DNA of 64,000 nt from Episyrphus balteatus (taxonomy: Eukaryota; Arthropoda; Insecta; Diptera; Syrphidae), in contig NC_079136.1 in assembly GCF_945859705.1 (NCBI RefSeq), positions 83,638,867-83,702,866 on the forward strand, read 5' to 3'. Positions 55,290-64,000 of this stretch are shown here, piece after piece. The translations under genes were made by a program, and so were the position numbers. Position 1 is the stretch's first letter, and every line of letters starts with the position of its first letter. Under the pieces are notes generated by a model that worked only from the letters and a program-made list of their open reading frames with translations, was not told the DNA's origin and made no database searches.

Positions 55290-58200
55290 AGCTCCCTATT
55301 TCCTGTAGTAACGAACAACATTATGTTATGATAAGAACATTTTTCAAAAAACTAAAGTGTACTTCTTTTAGGTACACTAGAAGTTTGACTCTTGGAGTTT
55401 GAAAAAAAAGTTCATCACTAACAGGAGACTCTTGAAATAGTATTAGCTTACTATCACAATCTTACCCATCTTCTTTAAGCAATAATTGAGCACAATCCTA
55501 ATCAATCAATGTGAAAACATTTTTAAATCCTCTATTTTTATTACTCATTTAGACATAATAAAAAAATTTGCACTGCTCAATTCTATCCTGGTTTGTGCTA
55601 AAGCTATTGCAATTCCAGTTTGACAATATTGTTGACTGTTAAAAAATTGCGAAAAATTTAATACATGTACCATGTACCAAAACCTCATTTTAAATTGCCC
55701 TATAATAAACTGATGAACTAACTTCATCCATATTAAAATATTATTTCTTCAACCATTTATCTCAAAAACAATATCAAAATACTAAATATCCTTCCACAAA
55801 ACAGCTTAACGAATATAATAATACAAAACAGTCTGATTACAATAGGTACCTACTCGTAATTATAATTTTATTATGAAAAATTTGTTCCTAAGTAGATTTC
55901 ATCATTTAGCGAGAGTGAATGGGCGGTTTCAGAGTCCAATTGTGTATATCCCCATAGTCAACAAAAAAAGATAAAACGTTTTAAACGTTCGAATTAAAAT
56001 GAAATAAAGCCCTGGTCCTGGTGTGTTTGTGCGGTCCTTGGTGCAGCACAAATCTGATGGGTGTTAGCTAATGGTATAGTGGGTAGTTTGTTGTTGTTGT
56101 TTTTTTTTGTTTTTTTTTTTTTTTCTTATACGAAGAGATGCTGTGCTGCCACAATAATTGGAAAAGTTTTCATCTCTGTGGAGATCCATAGACAGGCGTT
56201 TTTCAATAATTCAAGTGTTTGCAGATAAATGCGAAAAGTTTTGTTTGAACATAGATTATCCGCAGAGCGATGCCACGGGGCTCTCGCTGGTTACTTGAAA
56301 TCGTATTGTTTTGCACGGTCGGTCGCTCTTTTGGTATAGATGAAATTACTATCTTTCTCTTATATTGGAAACCACGAGACATATGGAAGATTTCTTATCC
56401 TGAAGGAGGAGGGAAAAATATCTCCTGGTGGAATTATTTTGTTATACCGAATGTATTAAGTTAAGCTTAGAAGATGATGATGGTAGAATGTTTAATATGG
56501 ATTCGAAGGTAATTTCAAAAGAAAGTTTTCAAAATAATCATGTTGAAGTTTGAAAGATGGTTTAGAATTACGTTCCTCAGTTTTAAAAAAAATTATTATA
56601 CATTTTAAAAACATCTATTTTATTAGAGCCATCACATACTACTTTTACTACGTCTTCCCGGCCGATAGTTTAGTAAGATTCTTAATAATAAATTAGTCAG
56701 CATTGAAAAGGTTGTCCTCTTCGTCTTATTTTAATTTCTGATAGTTATCGAGGGTCAGGGGTCTTTGGGTAAACTTTATATTGTTAACAGTAAAACTTGC
56801 TGTCGCTGTGCCAAAAATAATTTTCTGATATGACTGCACTTATAATTAGATGAACCTACTTCTCCATTAAATTGTGAGTCCGCTAAGGCTTTAAACATTT
56901 ATTGCATCGCTAAACATAACTTACCGGTATTGAATGTAATTATTTTTGACAATGAACAGTTTTTGATGATGCATCTTTTAATGTTTCTGATATTTCCTTT
57001 TCTGTCCTTTTTTTTTAAATTCTTTATCGTTACTTCCTTAGCATGTTTATGGTGAAAATCAGGGTTGAAAATAGATAGATGCTGACATTTGTTCCATGTA
57101 CTATTCTGATGTTATTGGTCCTGGAAATGCACAATTTATTCTGAATCTCCAAAAACTGTGTCGATGTTGTTTCTCTTAGCTGACGCTCAGGGGAGTACTA
57201 CATACCTTTGGGGTAGCTTAGGCAGTGCCTTCGGGCCCCCAACGGACGTCAGGGCCCCACGATAAATTGTGCCGTAAAGAAACCTGTTTATATAAATAAA
57301 ATATAACTCAGCAACCAAATCTCAAAGAAACTCCTTTTTATTAATGAATAGACTTTTCTTTTTATATCTCACTCGGCGCATTTGGAATTAAAAAAAAATG
57401 CTTTATTTTCCAACAGGGATTTTTTTTTTTCGGAAATCCAAAAAAATAGAATTGTTATTATTATTTTTTTACCCGAATGCATAGGCCTGTCGATTATGAA
57501 CCCATATCTTTAATTCAAAACCTATTTTTAAACTTTGGCCAAAAGATATATCAGCTACGGAATGTAATTCAGAAAAAAACAGTTTTTTTTTTAAATATCT
57601 CAGGAACTAGGCCTCTAGGAAACTTTTGTTTTTCAGTTATGAATATAGCTTAAATAGACCTTTCTTTTGAAGTCTCACTCAATGAATTTGGAGGACATTT
57701 TTTTTTGGCAAGGGGTAGGAACTTACAAAACCTAAATATTGAACTATTTATCAGCACCCTCTTGCACTTAAGATAGCGACTTTAAATTTCACAACGTGTT
57801 TTTTATATTTCTATTAACTTTTATATCCGCTGTGGATCGTTGGGTTTGAGTTCAATAAATCATAATTTTGGTAAATACAATCGAAAAATCTATTTAAGTC
57901 CTTGGAAAATATTTTTTTCAATTTCAACACAAAACGTTCTAGAAAACAAAAAAAAAATAGTTTATTTAAACTCATTAACTGATACACAAACAGCACTACC
58001 TTAACAAAACTGACACTATATTGACGACGACGCAACGGGAGCACATAACACTCCACTTAATGCATAATTTCAAATTCCATTTCGTCGATTGGTATAAGCT
58101 CTTTCTGTACCTCTTTCTTTCTTCCTTTTTGTCCCTCTTCTTTCTGTATTGCTGTTTCGTTCTGTGAATATGCAAGATGGAACACCACCTCCCCCACCCC

Positions 58201-58984
58201 CCCTTTTAAAGAGGATATGCTGCGGAGTTGTCGACGCGACGTAAACATTAAACGCGTGTCATCATCACACATGCAAATGGTTTCATGGAATTCATTTTGC
58301 ATACAAGAGGGTTTATATGCGACCACCCTTGTTCAGTTATCTCCAACGGTTTCCTTATGCTGAAGTTATGTGTTGGTAAATATGTAGCAATTCTTTTGTA
58401 GGTGATTCCTATCTCTGTTTTTGCTATAAATGATCGTCCTTGTAGCAAAATATATGGGATGGTTAACATGGCTGGGTTTGTTTATTGGAAACAAAGGCTC
58501 TAAACCTTTCTCTATGCCAAAATCACTGATTCTTATGATTGAAGATTAAAAAAAAAGTTCAACTTCAATTATTATAATTGATACACCTTACTGCAGAGCA
58601 CCAACTAGCTTTTTTGTCGTGCTGGCCACGAAAAATTGAAATTTCTTATTTCCGACGCAATATTTGACAATTTTTAAGGTTTTGGTGGTGTCTTCATCAA
58701 TTATATTAGACAACACGTAATGCTTTTTTGCCTTGATAAATTATATTGTTCTATTAAGTTTTTTAAGCAAATAAATATGTCAAACGTCACTTTCCATTAT
58801 ATATAAAATCGCCTTTAAAATAATGATAAAACTGTAGAAAAACTTCCAACTTTAAATTTTTGAAATGTGAATAAATAAATTGGGCTTTAGACCTTTTTTC
58901 TCAATTGTTTTCATTTTCATTATCTATATGGGAACTCTCAGGAGAAATGTGATAAAAACAAAAAGTGTTCCCAATACTGAGAGG
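55290..58984. other. Unassigned DNA; short GC-rich patch at 57180-57270
   Basis: No long inverted repeat or array. The patch with AGGCAGTGCCTTCGGGCCCC and GGACGTCAGGGCCCCACG at about 57210-57255 looks like one end of an interspersed element. Around 57330-57770 two related AT-rich blocks (GACTTTTCTTTTTATATCTC, GACCTTTCTTTTGAAGTCTC) repeat loosely. Frames at 56270-56464 (plus) and 58326-58057 (minus, 89 codons) have no known domain. GTGAATAAATAAATTGGGCT at about 58867 resembles one end of the 136-bp MITE. Confidence 0.3.
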
Positions 58985-60189
58985 AAAGGAGATGGCACAT
59001 TTTTGGGCCCAGTGTGTTCACTTACGAAATGGGTATCAAATGAAAGGTGACGGTAAGCACATTACGTGGGTAAAATATTTTCAAATTCGTTAGTGGGGTT
59101 TTGGAGATATTTGAGTTTGAAGTTTCGGATTTCAAAATCAAGATTTCAGCTATTTTTGCGATCAATTAATCGTAGAATGCGTAGAAAGGACTTTTTAGAT
59201 TGGAAATTAGTTAATCTTTCTTTTTCTAGTACATCATTTTTCTCTAGGAGTTATACTTTCAGAGTAACAGAACCGCAAAGTATCTCATTCTCAGTAATTC
59301 CGCACTTAACTCTAAGGGTTGTTTAAAATATTTAAAATATCAAAAAACACACAATTTTCGGTAGTGTAACTCTGAAATTATAACTCCTAGAGAAAAATGA
59401 TGTACTAGAAAAAGAAAGATTAACTAATTTCCAATCTAAAAAGTCCTCTCTAGTTTTCTGTCCGACCAGTCGTTCTCGAGATATTGAGACAAATGCGTTT
59501 TTCAAAATGGCGGTCGCCCCACAAGACCAAACAATACGCAATCTGAGATTTGTACTTGGGATAAACCCCTCTTCAATACTGCATTCAAACTTAGCTCACG
59601 TCATAGCTTTTTCCAGATTTTTCCCCATTGACTGAACTATAGTTTCTATTCTTATTATTTAATAGGCATATTTCAGCGCGGTTTTGTGTATTTTGCTTAT
59701 TATAAGGTTTTTGTATGTTTTATAGAACTATTTTACATATATAGAATTAAAGGTAACACATTAAGCTATCGAAAAATTACAAAAAAAAGTGCATGTCACC
59801 ACTGAATATTTTGGTATTTCGATGCGCCAAATTCCTCGCTTAAAAAAATCACCTTTTGAGAAGTAAATACCTAATATGTATTATTTTTTTTAACAAAGAA
59901 AAAAACTTTTGATACAGATTTATAGACAAGAGAAATACCTTTTATTTGATACCAATATTATTTCTGTACACCCATTATTACGCATTCTACGATTAATTGT
60001 TCGAAAAATTAGATGAAATCTTGATTGTGAAATCCGAAACTTCAAACTCAAATATCTCCAAAACCCCACTAACGAATTTGAAAATATTTTACCCACGTAA
60101 TGTGCTTACCGTCACCTTTCATTTGATACCAATTTCGTTAGTGAACACACTGGGCCCAAGCTCCATTGAAAAATGTGCCATCTCCTTTG
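58985..60189. mobile_element. 1.2 kb foldback element with nested inner hairpin
   Basis: The ends AAAGGAGATGGCACATTTTT and complement enclose arms of about 190 bp (58985-59180 and 59980-60189) sharing GGGCCCAGTGTGTTCAC, AAGGTGACGGTAAGCACATT and CCACTAACGAATTTGAAAAT-type blocks. Inside, 59186-59300 and about 59360-59460 form a second hairpin (AGTACATCATTTTTCTCTAG and complement). The remaining interior is AT-rich. No target duplication or transposase was seen. The termini resemble those of the element at 18811-20992. Frames on both strands read through the arms. Confidence 0.78.
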
Positions 60190-61015
60190 TATGGTTGTCT
60201 GTAAAGCCGGTTTACGGACGATGATTTTACGTGATAACGTCGTCTGAAAACAAGTTGTGTGCTTTTGTTTAAAATGAGTCAATTGAAGCGTTTACTTATT
60301 TCAAACAATCATAATTTACAAAAAAAAAAAAATAGCTTTTTTATTTTTTCATTTACTAATTTCTTTATGTTAAAAACTTACAAAAAAAAATTATGCAATT
60401 TAAAAGCCAAGTATTTCTTCTTAAGAATAAAACCATTTTGTAACAACACATTATTGTTGTTAGCATGCAGTACCGCCTTTGCCTATTATTTTTATATTTT
60501 ATTTTATATAAGTTTGAAATCAATGTCGCCTTTGACTATATTATTATTATTTATATTTTCTCTAAATTTAAAAGCCTCCTATTTTTTAAATAATTTAACA
60601 ATGTTTTCTTGCTATTAAAGGAGAGCCAAAATTAGAATTAAATCACTTTCGACTTGACCAGGAAAGAGTCAAGATATTACGGAGGTAACACTTACCGCTT
60701 CTTATCCTTGGCTTCTTTTCTGAAAGTATTATTACAGTGTTTCCTTACGCCTTCTGTAATAACTGCTACACCAACCGCATAATAGCAAAGGGTAGGAACA
60801 CCATAATAATACTCTTTCAATAGAAGTAGTACGAAACTTTGTAAATCATTTAATCTTCGTTTGTTCCATAAAACTACTATTTTAAAATATCCTTTTGTGT
60901 CTGAGTTTTGCTTGGAAGATAGATACCACAACACGACAACCGACTGAACAAGCTGTTACAATTTTAAAATTTTTACATGCGCAAAAAGTATAAAAATAAT
61001 TGAAAAACAATCATT
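60190..61015. other. AT-rich stretch, no recognised gene
   Basis: A 119-codon plus-strand frame (60259-60618) is dominated by Phe, Leu, Lys and Asn from AT-rich codons and has no recognised domain; it could be read as hydrophobic but is not credible as a gene. ACGTGATAACGTC at 60228 has an inverted match near 62520. Confidence 0.3.
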
Positions 61016-61019
61016 TTCA

Positions 61020-61770
61020 TCAAAAAAAGCAAAAAAAAAAACATAAATTTTTATCTTCTCAAGTCATTAATTCCATTTTTTTTCCCTAACAACCTATACA
61101 AAATTTTATACTATCTGAAAGCTTATTGTCTTAACTCAAAATATATATATTGATCAGGTCTATGAGACATCTACAAAAAGAGCTAGAATTTTTTTTAACT
61201 CGATCAAATTTCATTAAAAAAGCAAAAAAAAACATTTATTTTTATGTTCTCACGCTATGGAATCAATTTTTTTTTTTGACAACCTATACAAAATTTTATA
61301 CCATCTGAAAGCTTATTATTTCACCTTTTATATGGCGTATCAATCTCATTTCAAAGATGAAAACAAGAGCAGTTAGAATTTTTTAAAGTCAACCATGTCG
61401 AATTTCCAGACTGAGATTACGGTACTTCCCACACTGGTGGTTGTTCGGGGGCAACAGATCTCCACTGATGTTTTGAGGTTTTTCGCAAGTTTTTTGATTT
61501 AACATTGTGTAGCTTGTAGTTAGTTTACCGTTATATACCAAATGAAAGGTAATTGTATCAGGATGCTCATAAAAGTTTAATAAAATTTCTATCTGCTCTT
61601 GGTCAAAAGTTATAACCTGTTGAATTCTAAAATTTTATTCTAACGTTATCTCAAAATAGTGTTTACGAAAATGATTGAAACTTCGAACACATTTAGTCGT
61701 GGTCATGGTCTATCATTACTCCATATCCTTATTCCTCTATCTATTAAAGAAAAAAGATAAAAATAAAAAA
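61020..61770 (+). repeat. Dispersed ~600-bp repeat, copy 2
   Basis: Same order and orientation as 28390-29060: CTATCTGAAAGCTTATTG, ACATCTACAAAAAGAGCTAG, TATACCATCTGAAAGCTTAT, GTACTTCCCACACTGG and GATGTTTTGAGGTTTTTC. The CATCTGAAAGCTTATT unit occurs twice, about 185 bp apart, showing the internal tandem more clearly than copy 1. No termini found. Confidence 0.65.
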
Positions 61771-61774
61771 CGAT

Positions 61775-63170
61775 GAAAATCGGTTAAAAAGGTAAAAAAC
61801 GTGTTTTTTAAAAACTTGTTTCTTCCGTTATTGTATTAAAACTCAATTTCAATTTGCACATGTATGCATAAGGCCAAAACCTACATCTGCTTTGAGTTTG
61901 AGATTTTTTGAACGCTCAAAAAAAAAGCTAAAAATCAAAAACAACCCAAAAATACCCCTAAAAAACAAGGTGTTTTTCAAAAATTCATATTTTGAAACGC
62001 AGAATGTTGGAAAAAAATCTGTATGAGACGTTTAATTTTTTTTCTCTCATCTTTTACCTGGCACCTTTAGAATTGTCAAAAAAAAAATGTTTGCTACCCA
62101 AAATCATCATTTTGTCATAGCCCCAACAAGTGTACAACATTCAAACAAAACGTTATAGCTTAGTTTCATAGTTTTTTAGAATTTTTTCTTAAATGCAATT
62201 ATTCTAAAATTAGTCTCATCTATCTATAGCAAAGAAATCAACTCTCTGCAACTTCGCGTTTAGATTTAAGCCCAAATTTCATCTTTCCGTTTTACCCCTG
62301 TTTACCCTATTAAATGACGGAATTTTTAAAAATCCTTCATTTGGATTAGGCTTTAGGTTATTATCTTTCAAATAAGCTATAGAAGATTTTTGTATCTCTA
62401 ATAGTTTATTTTTAATTTTTAATTGAAATTTTTGCCACGAAATTTTTGCCGCGAGAGTGTAACGTTAGAAAATGGTGTCACTTTTTTGTGGTGGCTGCCA
62501 TGGTTCATCGATTTATAAGACGTTATCACGTCAAAAAAATCGTACTAGACACCTATTTTTGTTTTTTTCACTACCGTCCTATTGCACACAGGTAAAATTT
62601 CCCAAAAACATGGCCAAAATTATTTTTTGTGTTTTTTTTTTAAATTTATTATTGCATGAAAACATTAGAAACAGTTAGTTTTTAAGGAAATAATAAAATT
62701 AATGCAAAAATTATAAAAATGATTTGAAATTTGGTGTTTTCATGCAATGCACATTTTTTAATACAATTTTTAGTATTGTACATTGTTTTAAAATAACAAT
62801 ATTTTAAATGGAACGTTATTTAAAAATTTGAAAGCGATAAGTGAAGGACTTTTCGAGTATTGCTGTTAAACGCAAATTAGCATGAGATATAACAAATACG
62901 CCGACTTCAACTTAATATTTCCTTCCTTTCAGAACCAATATTAAAAAAAGTCGCAAAAATTGGCAAAAGATTTTTTACAGTTTCTGATTTTAGAAAAATT
63001 AACCTAAATTTTAAGAATATTTTCATTACTTTGTAACAGAACCATAACTTTTACATTAGGTACTTAGATTTGGCGTCCCCCCATGACTTGATGCTTAAAA
63101 TTAAATTGCAATCTATACTACACTCCCTACGAGAAATGGAACGTAAAGTTGAGTCATGCTTTATCGTATA
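61775..63170. other. AT-rich stretch, no recognised gene
   Basis: No credible coding frame; a 68-codon plus-strand frame at 62472-62678 has no known domain. GACGTTATCACGTC near 62520 is the inverse of the word at 60228. No arrays. Confidence 0.35.
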
Positions 63171-63172
63171 CA

Positions 63173-63530
63173 GGGTGATTCAGGAGTAATGTACCAAAAA
63201 GCTGGAACGTGTAGGTTGGGTCGAGACAAGAAAAAAATTGTATAGGAAGGGGGGTCTATTCCGCCCCCCCCCCCCGTTTAGCATCCAAAAATGCCTTGTC
63301 GTTTTCGAGAAATTAATAAAAAACCAAAATTACAAAACACCTCAAAACCAGTGTTGCCAGAGAATTTTAGAGGCAAGGAGCCGAATTTTAGAAGTCTTGG
63401 AGCCAAAAATCGCCAATTTCAAAAATTTTTCATCAAAACTCAAAATAATGCATTTTGTACCATTTTTTTTTTTGTTTTTTTCATCATTTTTTTCCAACTT
63501 AAAATTAACTTAGATATATGATAATATAAA
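63173..63530 (+). mobile_element. Probable partial element(s): CAGGGTGATTCAG start and C run
   Basis: ACAGGGTGATTCAGGAGTAA is of a type often seen at the ends of insect repeats. The G-run, C-run and CGTTTAG sequence at 63247-63280 resembles 19647-19675 in the large foldback. CAGTGTTGCCAGA at 63351 looks like a hAT terminus, but no opposing end was found. Two overlapping frames here are not credible. Weakly supported. Confidence 0.3.
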
Positions 63531-63652
63531 CAAAAATTAAAAAAGAAATAATACTCTGTATTAAATTTATCAGACTTCAAGTTAGATTCTTTAATTTTTA
63601 TTTAGTAATAAATAAGAAAATAAATAGATTGTGGAAAAGTGGAAACAAAATA

Positions 63653-63905
63653 TGAGGCGTTCAGAATAATAATGGGTCAAGTCCATTATCGTGCATTATT
63701 CTGAACTTTGAGAAGCTTTTTCTCAGAAACTAAAGGAACTTTTGAAATAAATGTTTCACAGATCGATAACTCCATATAGTATGTATCTCCAAAATGTCTT
63801 TCTTTTATTTTATTTGACATAAAACGATACCCTTAATTTTTAAGACCTTAAAACATCCAACCTAAAGAGAAGTGGACTTGCTCCATTATAATTCTGAACG
63901 CCTCA
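63653..63905. mobile_element. 253-bp MITE, TA flanks
   Basis: The ends TGAGGCGTTCAGAATAATAA and ATTCTGAACGCCTCA pair, and the match continues inward with CAAGTCCATTAT and its counterpart. TA flanks both sides (63651-63652 and 63906-63907). The short interior is AT-rich. Tc1/mariner-type mobilisation is inferred from the TA flanks. Confidence 0.8.
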
Positions 63906-64000
63906 TATATGAATAAAAATGGAAGTAGGTACATTCACAATTGTGCTTTTCAGCAAGACGTCAGATTCTACATACTTCGAAGAAGTTTAGTTCTACTTCG

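Noticed and set aside
60259..60618. 119-codon frame with hydrophobic stretches that look like membrane segments
   Set aside because: The residues are those of AT-rich codons (Phe, Leu, Ile, Lys, Asn), and there is no upstream or downstream support.

Overview
The window looks like AT-rich, repeat-dense nuclear DNA from an insect, probably a dipteran. The evidence is a decayed Tc1-like transposase, elements organised like DINE-1/Helentron non-autonomous Helitrons (HINEs), Helitron-type left-end sequence and many long foldback elements. The fly assignment is inference and only moderately secure. I found no convincing intact host gene, tRNA, rRNA or CRISPR array. The only protein family I recognise is the C-terminal part of a dead Tc1 transposase near 9 kb. 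Nearly all other open frames are under 120 codons, overlap frames on the other strand, or lie inside repeats.

Layout. 0-10 kb: old dispersed repeats, a four-module foldback (3277-3929), a long-TIR MITE (5197-5787), a foldback with 15-16 bp subrepeats and a 9-bp target duplication (5916-6496), and a Tc1 copy (8625-9546). 10-21 kb: HINE ends, a 1 kb palindromic repeat family, a pure 11-bp satellite (13815-14239), a HINE (15091-18260) whose 14-bp minisatellite is split by a hAT-like element (15495-17914), and a 1.5 kb near-perfect foldback (19384-20879) inside another TIR element. 21-36 kb: a Helitron-like left end, a 3.2 kb hAT/P-like element (24958-28179) hosting a TA-flanked element built from ACGAAA/TTTCGT words, an inverted second copy of the latter (32877-33966), and small Harbinger-like MITEs. 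36-47 kb: a Transib-like element with CACAGTG ends (36609-37395), a 197-bp Harbinger-like MITE, a 1.5 kb foldback (44473-45987) and several local tandem arrays. 47-64 kb: a TA-flanked element full of CAGTGAGAC (49586-50450), a CpG-containing minisatellite (52520-52795), composite foldbacks at 54.2-55.3 and 59.0-60.2 kb, and a MITE at the right edge.

How it fits together. Nearly all identifiable elements are non-autonomous, so they would have been mobilised by proteins encoded elsewhere. The nesting gives relative ages: hAT-like inside HINE; TA element inside hAT/P-like element; TA element inside the palindromic family; foldback inside TIR element. The unassigned stretches between them are most simply intergenic or long-intron DNA. 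I saw no previously undescribed protein-coding system. The observations most worth checking are the unequal spacers behind the CACAGTG ends, the hammerhead-ribozyme-like cores in three places, the word-lattice TA element and the density of long hairpins.
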